64,000 nucleotides of DNA from Flavobacterium piscinae (GTDB lineage: Bacteria > Bacteroidota > Bacteroidia > Flavobacteriales > Flavobacteriaceae). This document shows positions 8,304-17,482 of the stretch, piece by piece. The number at the start of each line of letters is the position of its first letter. Position 1 is the stretch's first letter. Both the position numbers and the translations under genes were made by a program. Below the pieces are notes generated by a model. It searched no databases. It was given only the letters and a program-made list of their open reading frames with translations, and was not told where the DNA came from. The stretch spans positions 85,894-149,893 of the forward strand of contig NZ_SBKQ01000011.1 of the NCBI RefSeq assembly GCF_004122145.1. The letters run 5' to 3'.

Positions 8304-9593
8304 TTAGGTTAAAAAATCTTTTAATTCGATATATGATCTTATTTTAACACTCTTTTTCTCTTTGTTTAAAACACTTTCAATTTGTGTTGGAATGGGTAAT
8401 TTAATTTCTAAGAACGATTCTACATTATCGGAGAATTTGATAGGATGTGCTGTTTCTAGAAACACACCGATATGGTTTGATTTATTTGCCAGTTCTTTTT
8501 TAAGTCCTAAATAACCTACAGCACCATGCGGTTCTGTAATATAATTATGTTCAGAATATATTTTTTTCATAATTGATACGGTTTCTTCATCAGAAAATTG
8601 ATAGGAAGAAAAATCATTTTTAAAAGCCGTCAAATTATGTTGATATAATTCCTGTATTCGAATAAAATTACTTGGGTTTCCAACGTCCATCGCATTTGAA
8701 AGAGTAGCCTTTGAGGGTTTTGGCGAATATGTTCCCGTAGTCATAAAGCGAGGTACGGTGTCATTTTCATTGGTCGAAGCAACAAAATGTTCAATGGGAA
8801 GTCCGAGTTTTTTTGCCAAAATTCCGGCACAGATATTCCCAAAATTCCCACTCGGCACAGAAACAATAATGGGCAGGTTATATTTTTTTAATTCTTTGTA
8901 AGCAAAAAAGAAGTAAAACATTTGCGGCAACCATCTTGCCACATTGATTGAATTGGCGGAAGTTAAATTTTTATGAGCTAAATCCTTATCCAAAAACGCT
9001 TTTTTTACCATGTCTTGACAATCGTCAAAAACGCCATCTACTTCCAAGGCGGTAATATTTTGACCTAATGTTGTAAGTTGTCGTTCTTGAATGTCACTGA
9101 CTTTCCCACTGGGATACAAAATAACTACGTCAACATTTTTAACGCCTAAAAAACCACTGGCAACAGCTCCACCGGTATCACCGGAGGTGGCAACTAATAT
9201 AGTGTTTTTTTGAGTAGGATTTTTTTTATTGAAATAGGCCAAACACCTTGCCATAAATCGGGCACCCACATCTTTGAAAGCCATAGTTGGGCCATGGTAT
9301 AATTCCAATGAAAAAATACCTTTTTCTACTACGGTTAACGGAAAATCAAAATTTAACGTTTCAGTAAGAATTTGTTTTAAATCCTGCTCAGGAATTTCGT
9401 TTCCAACAAATTGTTTGATTGCTTCAAATGCAATAGTAACATTATTTAATGTTTCAATTTTTTCAAAAAATGATTGTGAGAGCGGGTTTATTTCTTCAGG
9501 AAAATATAATCCTTTATCCGGAGCAAGTCCTAATGTTACTGCCTCCTCAAAAGAAACAGCAGGAGCATTTTGATTTAAACTTTTATAGTGCAT
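8304..9593 (-). CDS. thrC: Threonine synthase
   Basis: The 429-residue PLP enzyme converts O-phospho-L-homoserine to L-threonine. The N-terminal family segment is MHYKSLNQNAPAVSFEEAVT, followed by GLYFPE. The PLP lysine is K107 in HGPTMAFKDVGARFMAR. The phosphate-binding loop is ATSGDTGGAVASGF, and SVPSGNFGNICAG and TEPHGAVGY also match the family. It follows no thrA or thrB here, so the threonine genes either end at this gene or are split in this genome. The 129 bp to the divergent small membrane gene carries promoters for both directions. Confidence 0.96.
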   Translation of the reverse strand: MHYKSLNQNAPAVSFEEAVTLGLAPDKGLYFPEEINPLSQSFFEKIETLNNVTIAFEAIKQFVGNEIPEQDLKQILTETLNFDFPLTVVEKGIFSLELYHGPTMAFKDVGARFMARCLAYFNKKNPTQKNTILVATSGDTGGAVASGFLGVKNVDVVILYPSGKVSDIQERQLTTLGQNITALEVDGVFDDCQDMVKKAFLDKDLAHKNLTSANSINVARWLPQMFYFFFAYKELKKYNLPIIVSVPSGNFGNICAGILAKKLGLPIEHFVASTNENDTVPRFMTTGTYSPKPSKATLSNAMDVGNPSNFIRIQELYQHNLTAFKNDFSSYQFSDEETVSIMKKIYSEHNYITEPHGAVGYLGLKKELANKSNHIGVFLETAHPIKFSDNVESFLEIKLPIPTQIESVLNKEKKSVKIRSYIELKDFLT

Positions 9594-9717
9594 CGAAAAT
9601 AGAATAGTTTTTTATGGTATAAAAATCATTGCAACAGTTTCGTAAAAGTAAAATAAAACTTTTAATCTTGACAAAAAGTTATTAATTTAACGATAAATGG
9701 TTAGGGATAAAATTTTG

Positions 9718-9725
9718 TAACTTTG
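9718..9725 (+). promoter_or_regulatory. -7 element TAACTTTG for the small membrane protein
   Basis: The octamer matches TAnnTTTG, with further TTG triplets upstream. It contains the TTG that could otherwise be taken as an earlier start, which argues for the ATG at 9741. Confidence 0.6.
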
Positions 9726-9740
9726 TTAAAATTAAATTTT

Positions 9741-9971
9741 ATGAGTCTAAAAACAAAAGCTTTTCTTTTTCAATTGATTTCTTTTGCTGTTTTTTTTATT
9801 CCTTTTCGATTCCTTTTCGATTATTATACAACACTTGAACGTTTTTGGCCTCCTTTTTTTGCGTTTATGGTAACGTTAATTTTAGCTCCTAAATTTCAGG
9901 TTGCCAAAACAAAAGACGGTGAACAATTATTTATGAAGTGGATTTTTTTAAAAGGTGTGCGTTCAATCTAA
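9741..9971 (+). CDS. Small two-helix membrane protein, unknown function
   Basis: The product is 76 residues from ATG 9741 (MSLKTKAFLFQLISF). An upstream TTG in the same frame at 9723 lies inside the -7 promoter box and is therefore unlikely to be translated. Two hydrophobic segments are visible (about 8-27 and 39-53), with a short charged tail (KTKDGEQLFMKWIFLKG). I do not recognise the family. The stop codon abuts the stop of the convergent DUF6048 gene. Confidence 0.65.
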   Translation: MSLKTKAFLFQLISFAVFFIPFRFLFDYYTTLERFWPPFFAFMVTLILAPKFQVAKTKDGEQLFMKWIFLKGVRSI

Positions 9972-10724
9972 TTATTTTTTCACCTCATTTAGTGCAGGTT
10001 GAATTTTCTTTTTGTAAATCGGAATGAAATAGGAAATAGTATAATTAAAACCTACACCAAATTTACCTTCATATTTTTTATTAAAACCGGGAATGTATAA
10101 ATTTTCAAAATCAGATGATTCTTTATTTCCTATCAGATAATTTATCCTAAAATTGAATCCAGCATAAAAATTTGAAAATAATTCTGCTTTAACGCCTGCA
10201 ACAAATTCGCCCCATTGAGCTGTACGGCCATCAAATTTTCTTCCGGAAATAACAGTAGGCGATTCTCCAAAGTAAGGGTTTGGATTATAGACGCGGTAAG
10301 TATTTAATTCTTGACTAAACGTACTCGCTCCAAAACGTAATCCAACATAGATTAGATTTTCCATATCTAACCAATTTTCGTATGTATTGTAATCAAAACC
10401 TACTTTAAAATAGGTTCCTGAAGTAGTAAAGTTAACACGGTCTTCGTCTATGGTTCTTTTTTCGTTACCGATTTCACCTGCCAAATAGTATTTTTTTGTT
10501 AAACGATAATCGCCTACAATTTCAAGTCCTCTATAATCTTCTTCATAGAAACTTCTGGCCAATTTCAAGGCGTCAATTCCAATACGTAGGCCATATCGTT
10601 CCGTTTTTAAGGGAGCAACAATACTGTCTTTTTTTGTTTCCTGAGCCAAAAGAGTTTGACAAAACACTATCAACAAAAAACTAAAAATACATTTTGATAT
10701 GGACATCTTCTTCAGTTTCAACAT
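9972..10724 (-). CDS. DUF6048-type outer-membrane beta-barrel protein
   Basis: The 250-residue protein has a signal peptide (MSISKCIFSFLLIVFCQTLLAQ) and a body of alternating beta strands rich in Tyr, Gly and Phe, with repeated F-G-F-N-Y type strands (FGVGFNYTISYFIPIY near the end). This looks like a small outer-membrane barrel. The order rlmD, DUF6452 lipoprotein, DUF6048 protein is one I know from Flavobacteriaceae, and that is the basis of the family name. The frame opens at 10724 (MLKLKK...), but Met-7 at 10706 begins the signal peptide better. Either way the gene overlaps the preceding lipoprotein gene, implying coupling. Function unknown. Confidence 0.75.
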   Translation of the reverse strand: MLKLKKMSISKCIFSFLLIVFCQTLLAQETKKDSIVAPLKTERYGLRIGIDALKLARSFYEEDYRGLEIVGDYRLTKKYYLAGEIGNEKRTIDEDRVNFTTSGTYFKVGFDYNTYENWLDMENLIYVGLRFGASTFSQELNTYRVYNPNPYFGESPTVISGRKFDGRTAQWGEFVAGVKAELFSNFYAGFNFRINYLIGNKESSDFENLYIPGFNKKYEGKFGVGFNYTISYFIPIYKKKIQPALNEVKK

Positions 10725-11190
10725 TAGTTTTTACAATTTCAACGTTTTTTATCCAAAATTCAGCATCCCCGGCAGGATTTGTTCTTTCTACACCATTGGC
10801 CAGATTTAAAATAAAATTACTTTTAAAACCACAGGCTCTAGATACATAAATGTCATTTACAGTATAATTAAATCTTATTAAATCGGTGTTGTTCACCGAC
10901 GTAGTGGAGCTGGAATTGATGTTCAGGCTATAATTCGTGAAATTTTCATTGGTTTTAAGCGGAAGTTCAATTGTGTCCACTTGGTCAAAATCCAAAGTGG
11001 TATTTGCACCTTCACCTTGCACTTTTAAATTGGCTACTAATTTTCGAACGGTAGTATTTTCATCGCTGTAAAACTCGATAATTAATCGTGGAGTAGTAGG
11101 AGTTCCTTCCACACAAATGTCGTCTTTTTCACATCCTGAAAAAAAATAGGATGAAAGCAATAAAAGGAAAATGATAAAACGATTTTTCAT
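10681..11190 (-). CDS. DUF6452-type lipoprotein
   Basis: The 169-residue product has a lipoprotein signal (MKNRFIIFLLLLSSYFFSGC, lipid Cys at residue 20), then EKDDICVEGTPTTPRLIIEF and a beta-rich domain. Its ATG overlaps the rlmD stop by one base, and its 3' end overlaps the DUF6048 gene by up to 44 bp, so the three form one operon. The family name rests on position next to rlmD and on the CVEGTPTTPRLII segment. It may work with the adjacent predicted barrel at the outer membrane, which is inference. Confidence 0.75.
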   Translation of the reverse strand: MKNRFIIFLLLLSSYFFSGCEKDDICVEGTPTTPRLIIEFYSDENTTVRKLVANLKVQGEGANTTLDFDQVDTIELPLKTNENFTNYSLNINSSSTTSVNNTDLIRFNYTVNDIYVSRACGFKSNFILNLANGVERTNPAGDAEFWIKNVEIVKTNVETEEDVHIKMYF

Positions 11191-12602
11191 TATTTTTTTT
11201 CTAAAAGTACAACATTTTCTACGTGATGCGTTTGTGGAAACATATCAATCGGACGAACACGCGTTACTTTATACATCGAATCCATTAAGGCTAAATCACG
11301 TGCTTGCGTAGCCGAATTACAACTCACATAAACCACTTTCTCCGGTGCAATTTTCATAATTTGTTCCACCACAGCCGCATGCATACCATCTCGCGGAGGA
11401 TCAGTTATGATAACATCAGGTTTACCATGTGTTGCAATAAACTCAGCATTAAAAACCTCTTTCATATCGCCCACAAAGAATTCACAATTAGTGATATTGT
11501 TTCGTTTAGCGTTTTGTTTTGCATCGGCAATGGCTTCCGGCACAGCTTCTACACCAATTACTTTTCTGGCTTTTTTAGATACAAATTGAGCAATTGTACC
11601 TGTTCCGGTGTATAAATCATATACCAGCTCATTTCCGGTTAATCCGGCAAATTCGCGGGTTATTTTATAAAGTTCGTAAGCTTGTTCCGAATTGGTTTGA
11701 TAGAATGATTTCGCGTTAATTGAAAATTGTAAACCTTCCATTTCCTCCAAAATGTATTCTCTGCCTTTGAATAACTTTATATCTTGGTCGTACAACGTAT
11801 CATTTGCCTTTCCATTAATGACATAGAGTAAAGAAGTGATTTCCGGAAATTTTTCCGAAAGGAAATTAAGTACCAATTCACGTTGTTGTTTGTCTTCTTT
11901 AAAGAATTGAATCAGCACCATAATTTCTCCAATAGAAGTAGTTCTAATCATCAACGTTCGCAATAAACCCTCATGATTTCTAGCGTTGAAAAACGGAATC
12001 TCATGTTGATTTGCAAATTCTTTAATGCTGTTACGTATGGCATTTGATGGATCTTGTTGCAAATGACACTTTTCGATATCTAAAATCTTATCCCACATTT
12101 TTGGGATATGAAAACCTAATGCATTTCTATTTTGAATTTCGTCCTTATGTTGAATTTCATTTTCGGTAAGCCATCGACTGTCGGAAAAGGAAAATTCCAT
12201 TTTATTGCGGTAGAAAAATTGCTTTTCGGAGCCTAAAATTTTTTCAAATTCTGGAATTTCGATTTTTCCAATTCGTTTTAAATTATTAAAGACCTCATTA
12301 TTTTTATAAAACAATTGTTGGTTGTAGTTCATGTTTTGCCACTTGCATCCGCCACAAACGCCAAAATGTTTGCACTGTGGTTCTACGCGATGCTCGGAAA
12401 GTTTATGAAAGTGAATGGCTTTTCCCTCAAAATAGGACTTTCTTTTTTTGAAAGTTTGCACATCCACTACATCGCCCGGAACTACATTGGGTATAAATAT
12501 CACTCTTCCGTCTTCGGTTTTGGCAACAGATACACCTTTTGCACCGGCATCTAAAACTGAAACTTCTTTGAAAATAATTTTGTCTGTATTTTTTCTTCCC
12601 AT
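11190..12602 (-). CDS. rlmD: 23S rRNA (uracil-C5)-methyltransferase, RlmD family
   Basis: The 470-residue SAM-dependent RNA methyltransferase has three parts. The N-terminal TRAM domain spans about 8-66 (GAKGVSVAKTEDGRVIFIPN). The Fe-S ligands are C77, C83 and C86 (CKHFGVCGGC) plus C179 (EKCHLQ). The catalytic domain has the SAM motif VYDLYTGTGTIAQF, the DPPRDG loop and the nucleophile C428 in VVYVSCNSATQARDL. E. coli RlmD modifies U1939 of 23S rRNA; some Bacteroidota relatives are annotated more broadly as RNA methyltransferases, so the exact uridine is inference. It leads the operon with the DUF6452 and DUF6048 genes. Confidence 0.92.
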   Translation of the reverse strand: MGRKNTDKIIFKEVSVLDAGAKGVSVAKTEDGRVIFIPNVVPGDVVDVQTFKKRKSYFEGKAIHFHKLSEHRVEPQCKHFGVCGGCKWQNMNYNQQLFYKNNEVFNNLKRIGKIEIPEFEKILGSEKQFFYRNKMEFSFSDSRWLTENEIQHKDEIQNRNALGFHIPKMWDKILDIEKCHLQQDPSNAIRNSIKEFANQHEIPFFNARNHEGLLRTLMIRTTSIGEIMVLIQFFKEDKQQRELVLNFLSEKFPEITSLLYVINGKANDTLYDQDIKLFKGREYILEEMEGLQFSINAKSFYQTNSEQAYELYKITREFAGLTGNELVYDLYTGTGTIAQFVSKKARKVIGVEAVPEAIADAKQNAKRNNITNCEFFVGDMKEVFNAEFIATHGKPDVIITDPPRDGMHAAVVEQIMKIAPEKVVYVSCNSATQARDLALMDSMYKVTRVRPIDMFPQTHHVENVVLLEKK

Positions 12603-12660
12603 GGAGCAAAAATAAGTTATTCGAAACTAAAAATTCAGCACGATGTGAATTTTTTAAAAT

Positions 12661-12693
12661 AAAAAAACGTCTTCACTTGTAAGACGTTTAATT
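12661..12693 (-). terminator. Rho-independent terminator downstream of the first paralogous lipoprotein
   Basis: A 9-bp stem AAACGTCTT/AAGACGTTT with a 7-nt loop is followed on the minus strand by a run of seven T. It ends transcription of the gene at 12713-13168. Confidence 0.85.
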
Positions 12694-12712
12694 TTATAAT
12701 TTGTTATAAATA

Positions 12713-13168
12713 TTATTGGTAGATAATGTCGAATGTTCCTTCGCTGATTATAATATTTTCCTCTGAACCAACTAAACTACCTTGGAAATTTCCTTTGTAT
12801 CTACCTCCTGAATTTTGTGAAATTTCAGAAATAAAGTTGTCTTCATTTAGTTCATAAATTACGCCATTATTACTGTAACTAAAACGCCAAATTTCATCTA
12901 CACCGGTAATATTGTATTCAGAAGAAATAATTAAAGTCTTTGAATTGTCACTTTCCATCGTAGCGGTTACTATGATGTCTTTGTAGGTGTAATTGGTGAC
13001 AGGGTCTGTTATCTCAGGTGTAATTTGAACATTGATCTTGTTGAATTTCAGTTCAGTTCCATTAAACTTTGCACGAATAAAATTGACGTCAGACTTACTG
13101 TCGTCAGAGGAACAAGAATGTAATCCAATTAAAAGAAAACTTAGAATAAGAAGAAACTTATTTTTCAT
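12713..13168 (-). CDS. Small lipoprotein, paralogue of the neighbour
   Basis: The 151-residue protein has a lipoprotein signal ending LHSC (Cys 19), an SSDDSKSD linker and a beta-rich domain. That domain contains FNGTELKFNKINVQIT, YKDIIVTATM, EIWRFSYSNNGVIYE and a closing SEGTFDIIYQ. The adjacent gene at 13239 encodes the same layout (SIWRFNITINGFTY, TNGSFNIEHN), so the two are tandem duplicates. I know no function; surface-exposed lipoproteins of this size with a D/S-rich linker are common in Flavobacteriaceae. Confidence 0.75.
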   Translation of the reverse strand: MKNKFLLILSFLLIGLHSCSSDDSKSDVNFIRAKFNGTELKFNKINVQITPEITDPVTNYTYKDIIVTATMESDNSKTLIISSEYNITGVDEIWRFSYSNNGVIYELNEDNFISEISQNSGGRYKGNFQGSLVGSEENIIISEGTFDIIYQ

Positions 13169-13238
13169 AAAAAAAAGTATATATTAACACAAAGGTAATA
13201 TTTTATAATCTATTATTTAACACATTTGCTTTAATTTA

Positions 13239-13709
13239 TTAATTATGCTCAATGTTAAAACTACCATTGGTTATTGAGATGGTTTGCCCATTATTTGGTT
13301 CTGTAAGTATTCCGGAAAAAGTGCCGATTAATTTGTTCTCTGTACTTTCAGTTACTAAAGTCGTAAATGCACTATTGTTTTGCATATATGTAAATCCATT
13401 AATGGTAATATTAAATCGCCATATAGATTCAGCTCCTACAAGGCCTTCTTCTGCAATAAATTCAATAATATTTAATGTGTTTTCTGAATTATAACCTAAA
13501 ATTCGAATATCAGTCCATTCAAAGCCGGTCTCGTCATTTGTATAATCTTGTTTAGTAATTACTAAATTTGAAAACTTTATAACCTGCCCGTCAATGTTGG
13601 CAGAAATACTATTTGTTTCAATGATTGGAGGTGTGCTATCATCATTATCAGAACATGATAAAGTTAAAAAAAGTAAACAAATCGGAAGAGTTTGTAAAAT
13701 ATTTCTCAT
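13239..13709 (-). CDS. Small lipoprotein, paralogue of the neighbour
   Basis: The 156-residue protein has a signal ending LTLSC (Cys 19), then SDNDDSTPP and a beta-rich domain. It carries SANIDGQVIKFSNLVITKQD, WTDIRILGY, AESIWRFNITINGFTY and the end motif TNGSFNIEHN. It matches the downstream lipoprotein segment by segment, with the same order of motifs and nearly the same length. The 70-bp gap between them is AT-rich and may hold a separate promoter. Function unknown. Confidence 0.75.
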   Translation of the reverse strand: MRNILQTLPICLLFLTLSCSDNDDSTPPIIETNSISANIDGQVIKFSNLVITKQDYTNDETGFEWTDIRILGYNSENTLNIIEFIAEEGLVGAESIWRFNITINGFTYMQNNSAFTTLVTESTENKLIGTFSGILTEPNNGQTISITNGSFNIEHN

Positions 13710-13798
13710 GTTTTTTTAAAGGTTTTCCATAAAAATAATATAAACTTAAAATGACATAAAAACTTGTCGATATAAAACATAAAAACCCGTTCAGTTAC

Positions 13799-15232
13799 TT
13801 ATTTTAACATTGCATACAGTAATGTAAAAGTAATGATCAAGATGGGGCCAACCAATCCAACAAACAATCCACCAATTCTAAATTCGGATTGTTTAATCAA
13901 TCCGGTACTGTAAGCAATGGCATTAGGCGGCGTAGAAACCGGTAGCAACAAGGCACAAGAAGCACTTAATCCAATTACAAAAGGTAGAATAATTGGGTCT
14001 ATTCCTTCTGTTATACTCAACATTGATATTCCAACCGGAATTAAAATGGTTGTTGCCGCCGTATTGCTCATAAAATTAGATAATGTAACAGTAGTGATGG
14101 AAAATAGCAAGAGTAAAAGATAAAAGTTAATTTGTACAGAACTGATTGTAGATATAAAATAATCTGCTAAACCCTGTTCTTGAATAGCAATTCCTAATGC
14201 TAAACCACCTGCTACTAACATTAATGTGTCCCAAGGTAAAGAACGAACATCGTCCGCATCAATAATGCCCAACATGGTTAATGCAACAATAGGTAGGCCG
14301 GAAACCGCAGCAACCGGTATTTTTGTCCATTGAGAAGTTAACCATAAAGCTAATGTTGTTGCCATGACAATCAATACGATTCTTTTACGAATTTTATCCT
14401 CTTCTGCATATTCTTCTTCTAACGGACTATCATTTTGAAGAAAGTCCAGAGAAAGGTTTTCTTTTTTGATTTCATATTTTATTACTAAAATTTTCCAAAA
14501 CATTAAAGTAAGTAAAAAAGCAACAGGAATACCAATAATCATCCATTCGATAAAGGTGATTTTTATACCAATTCCTTCCAAAGCCCCCACGGCAATTGCA
14601 TTTGGAGCAGACCCGATAATTGTACCCATTCCACCAATTGATGCTGCTGCCGGAATACCTAACAAAAGCACTTTTGATATCCTGGAGTCTTTACCTAATT
14701 GTGTAAAAAGTGGTGTAACGGTAGCAATCATCATAGCAGTGGTAGCCGTATTACTCATAAGCATGGATATTGTTGCAGTAGTCATCATCAAACCTAACGT
14801 GATGTATTGAGCTTGTGAACCAAATTTGGGAGCAGCAAGTTTAAGCAATAGAAAATCCAACTTGGTTTTTTTCATTCCTTCTGCCAAAAAAAATCCACCC
14901 AAGAACAACCAAATTACACCGTCCGACCAGGTTTGAACATACCGTTTAGCATCCATCGAGTTTTCCTGGCCAACTATAAAAACCATAAAGCCTACAATTA
15001 ATATTCCCACTGCAAAGGGCGGAATTGCTTCCGTGACCCACAATCCAATGGAAAAAAACAGTAAAAACATGACGTAGTTTTGCGTGTCAGTAAAACTAGG
15101 GTCACGAAGTAAAAGCACCAAAAGCATCGAGGTGACAGCAGAAAATAAAAATAGAATAGTTCGGCTTTGACGGGCTACTTTTAACTGAATTTTGGTCAGT
15201 TGCTTAATGGAATAATTTCTTGAATCTGACAT
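13799..15232 (-). CDS. DASS-family (SLC13-type) anion:sodium symporter
   Basis: The 477-residue protein has about 11-12 membrane segments. Both duplicated DASS signatures are present: SMLMSNTATTAMMIATVTPL in the first half and LSNFMSNTAATTILIPVGIS in the second. These are the SNT motifs that bind sodium and the dicarboxylate. GLWVTEAIPPFAVGI and LLPVSTPPNAIAYSTG are also family landmarks. Likely substrates are C4-dicarboxylates, citrate or sulfate; the choice is not visible. The frame extends 3 codons upstream to a TTG, but ATG 15232 (MSDSRNYS) is a better start. The gene is divergent from rocD, and the gap carries promoters for both. Confidence 0.9.
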   Translation of the reverse strand: MSDSRNYSIKQLTKIQLKVARQSRTILFLFSAVTSMLLVLLLRDPSFTDTQNYVMFLLFFSIGLWVTEAIPPFAVGILIVGFMVFIVGQENSMDAKRYVQTWSDGVIWLFLGGFFLAEGMKKTKLDFLLLKLAAPKFGSQAQYITLGLMMTTATISMLMSNTATTAMMIATVTPLFTQLGKDSRISKVLLLGIPAAASIGGMGTIIGSAPNAIAVGALEGIGIKITFIEWMIIGIPVAFLLTLMFWKILVIKYEIKKENLSLDFLQNDSPLEEEYAEEDKIRKRIVLIVMATTLALWLTSQWTKIPVAAVSGLPIVALTMLGIIDADDVRSLPWDTLMLVAGGLALGIAIQEQGLADYFISTISSVQINFYLLLLLFSITTVTLSNFMSNTAATTILIPVGISMLSITEGIDPIILPFVIGLSASCALLLPVSTPPNAIAYSTGLIKQSEFRIGGLFVGLVGPILIITFTLLYAMLK

Positions 15233-15337
15233 GATGAACAAATTTTACAGTAAATGTACTAACATTATGGATGAACTAAACTGATGAATGTCATTTTATT
15301 TTAACTGTTCACGCAAACGTTTTCAAAGAATATTGCT

Positions 15338-15345
15338 TATTTTTG
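15338..15345 (+). promoter_or_regulatory. -7 element TATTTTTG upstream of rocD
   Basis: The octamer is an exact TAnnTTTG match 69 bp before the rocD ATG, within the divergent rocD/DASS gap. Confidence 0.5.
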
Positions 15346-15413
15346 TTACTTATTTGGATGATTTCTCTCCATCAAGTAGGAATTGATATGTATCGCATTT
15401 AAAATTTATTACA

Positions 15414-16697
15414 ATGTCAGTTTTAGAAAAAATCAATTCAGAAGAATTAATTGCTTTAGAAGATCAACACGGAGCTCACAATTACCATCCTTTACCGGTT
15501 GTGTTAAGCAAAGGAAAAGGGGTTTATGTATGGGATGTGGAAGGCAAAAAGTATTACGACTTTCTTTCGGCTTATTCAGCTGTCAATCAAGGTCATTGTC
15601 ATCCAAAAATTGTAAATGCTTTGATGGAGCAAGCACAAACGTTAACGCTTACCTCAAGAGCTTTTTATAATGATAAATTGGGGAAATATGAAAAATTCAT
15701 CACCGATTTGTTCGGATTTGATAAAGTGCTGCCTATGAATACCGGTGCTGAAGCAGTTGAAACCGCACTTAAAATCTGCCGCAAATGGGCTTATGAAAAG
15801 AAAGGTATTGACGAGCACCAAGCCGTAATTGTGGTTTGTGAAAACAACTTTCATGGAAGAACAACCACCATCATTTCTTTTTCAAATGATGAAAATGCCC
15901 GTAAAAACTTTGGTCCTTACACGGAAGGTTTTATAAAAATTCCCTATGATGATATTGAAGCATTGAAGAATGTTTTAGAAAACAATAAAAACATTGCCGG
16001 ATTTTTAGTAGAACCGATTCAAGGAGAGGCCGGTGTTTATGTGCCTTCAGATGAGTTTGTTGCTAAAGCTAAAGCTCTTTGTAAACAAAATAATGTCCTT
16101 TTTATTGCTGATGAAGTACAAACCGGCATTGCCAGAACCGGTTCCTTACTGGCTGTTTGTGGCAATTGCAACTGTGAAAACAACTGCGAACGCAATCCGC
16201 AAACTTATGTAAAACCTGACTTATTAATACTTGGGAAAGCCATTTCCGGTGGAGTTTATCCGGTTTCTGCTGTTTTGGCGGATAATGCAGTGATGAACGT
16301 AATTAAACCCGGACAGCATGGCTCAACTTTTGGCGGAAATCCATTGGCAGCAGCAGTAGCAACAGCCGCATTAGAGGTAATCCAGGAGGAAAACTTAATT
16401 CAAAACGCACGAAGTTTAGGTAAACTTTTTAGAAGTGAATTGAATAAATACATTCAAAACAGTACTATTGTAAGCTTAGTGAGAGGAAAAGGACTTTTAA
16501 ATGCCATTGTAATCAATGATTCGGAAGACAGTTCTACGGCATGGGATATTTGTATGAAATTGGCAGAAAACGGTCTTTTAGCCAAACCAACACACGGAAA
16601 CATTATTCGTTTTGCACCTCCATTGGTGATGAATGAGGAACAGTTACTCGATTGTGTTTCGATAATTATCAAAACATTAAAAGAATTTGAAAGATAA
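15414..16697 (+). CDS. rocD: Ornithine--oxo-acid transaminase
   Basis: The 427-residue class III PLP aminotransferase converts ornithine and 2-oxoglutarate to glutamate semialdehyde and glutamate. The start [20 protein letters not shown] and [17 protein letters not shown] are characteristic of ornithine aminotransferase. The PLP lysine is K275 in [17 protein letters not shown], and [12 protein letters not shown] holds the pyridine-binding Asp. Just before the lysine there is an extra Cys-rich segment, [13 protein letters not shown] (four Cys, 249-258), absent from the textbook mammalian and Bacillus enzymes as I recall them; it may bind a metal. A terminator follows directly. The role is arginine/ornithine catabolism or proline supply. 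Confidence 0.94.
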   Translation: MSVLEKINSEELIALEDQHGAHNYHPLPVVLSKGKGVYVWDVEGKKYYDFLSAYSAVNQGHCHPKIVNALMEQAQTLTLTSRAFYNDKLGKYEKFITDLFGFDKVLPMNTGAEAVETALKICRKWAYEKKGIDEHQAVIVVCENNFHGRTTTIISFSNDENARKNFGPYTEGFIKIPYDDIEALKNVLENNKNIAGFLVEPIQGEAGVYVPSDEFVAKAKALCKQNNVLFIADEVQTGIARTGSLLAVCGNCNCENNCERNPQTYVKPDLLILGKAISGGVYPVSAVLADNAVMNVIKPGQHGSTFGGNPLAAAVATAALEVIQEENLIQNARSLGKLFRSELNKYIQNSTIVSLVRGKGLLNAIVINDSEDSSTAWDICMKLAENGLLAKPTHGNIIRFAPPLVMNEEQLLDCVSIIIKTLKEFER

Positions 16698-16728
16698 AAA
16701 AAAGCCACTTTTCAGTGGCTTTTTAACT
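16696..16728 (+). terminator. Rho-independent terminator after rocD
   Basis: AAAGCCACT/AGTGGCTTT forms a 9-bp stem with a short loop and a T-run on the + side. The A-run on the left means it could also act for the convergent CCC-motif gene. Confidence 0.9.
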
Positions 16729-16747
16729 TTATTGTTTTATTCTAAAA

Positions 16748-17074
16748 CTATTGATTTTGTAATTGATTCATCAATTCTTCATATTGCTCCATGCTTTCAG
16801 CAAATTTTCCGGTAGCTAATAAATAAATTAAGTAAAGCACAAAAATTGCACTAATCACTAAACTGATGATGTTAATGGTTTTCCAAGTTTTGAGCGAACC
16901 TAAATCATAAATATCAGGATTTTCAGCATGCATTTTCTCATCTTTTTTGGCTAGATGCAATCCAATTCCGGCTAAAATAAGTCCTAAAATACCATTTGTA
17001 CAGCAACAGCCAATAAATGATGTTATTCCTAAAATCATAATCGCCGTTTGGTTAGGTAATTTTTGTTTTTCCAT
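16748..17074 (-). CDS. CCC-motif membrane protein
   Basis: The 108-residue protein has two membrane helices. The first contains the CCC triplet (SFIGCCCTNGILGLILAGIG), and the second is about residues 69-90 (INIISLVISAIFVLYLIYLL). A cytoplasmic charged loop (KKDEKMHAENPDIYDLGSLK) lies between, and the tail is acidic. The layout resembles DUF4190-like small membrane proteins common in Bacteroidota. It is followed upstream by the DUF2752 gene on the same strand with a 26-bp gap, so they may be cotranscribed. Function unknown. Confidence 0.75.
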   Translation of the reverse strand: MEKQKLPNQTAIMILGITSFIGCCCTNGILGLILAGIGLHLAKKDEKMHAENPDIYDLGSLKTWKTINIISLVISAIFVLYLIYLLATGKFAESMEQYEELMNQLQNQ

Positions 17075-17100
17075 AATGTTAAGTTTAATGTGTTAGTTGA

Positions 17101-17379
17101 TTAATAATAAATGAGTTTATAAAAATAAGAAAATACCATTGTAAATGCTGTAATCACTCCTAAAAATACAATTAGTTTATGATAACTCCTTGATTTGTCT
17201 ATCAAACTGATTCCGATAAATAAAAAGAATAATATCATGGTATAAATGGCCGGATACATATAAAAAGCAGCTTCAAATTCTCCTTGTAATAACAAAGCCA
17301 AAGAGCGTTGAATACCACAACCGAAGCAATCTACCCCAAATAGTTTTTTTGATAAACAGGGAAGCATGTATTCTTCCAT
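17101..17379 (-). CDS. DUF2752 family membrane protein
   Basis: The 92-residue protein carries the DUF2752 signature in the form LPCLSKKLFGVDCFGCGIQR, with a short N-terminal tail and two or three hydrophobic helices after it. The conserved Cys, Gly and Arg positions of the family (usually C-P-x-x-x-x-x-G-x-x-C-P-G-C-G-x-x-R) can be followed. The biochemical role is not established. It probably forms a small operon with the CCC-motif gene downstream. Confidence 0.8.
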   Translation of the reverse strand: MEEYMLPCLSKKLFGVDCFGCGIQRSLALLLQGEFEAAFYMYPAIYTMILFFLFIGISLIDKSRSYHKLIVFLGVITAFTMVFSYFYKLIYY

Positions 17380-17457
17380 AAAGCATATTTTTTAACTATA
17401 CAATTTTACAAAAAAAAGAGATTAAATTTTCATTATCGGGATTATTATTTTAATCTT

Positions 17458-17465
17458 TACCTTTG
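17458..17465 (+). promoter_or_regulatory. -7 element TACCTTTG for the small membrane gene/smr operon
   Basis: This exact TAnnTTTG match ends 17 nt before the ATG at 17483, giving a short leader. Confidence 0.55.
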
Positions 17466-17482
17466 AATTCTAAAATTTCTTA

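Noticed and set aside
9723..9740. Upstream TTG start for the small membrane protein
   Set aside because: The TTG lies inside the -7 promoter box TAACTTTG; the ATG at 9741 follows it properly.
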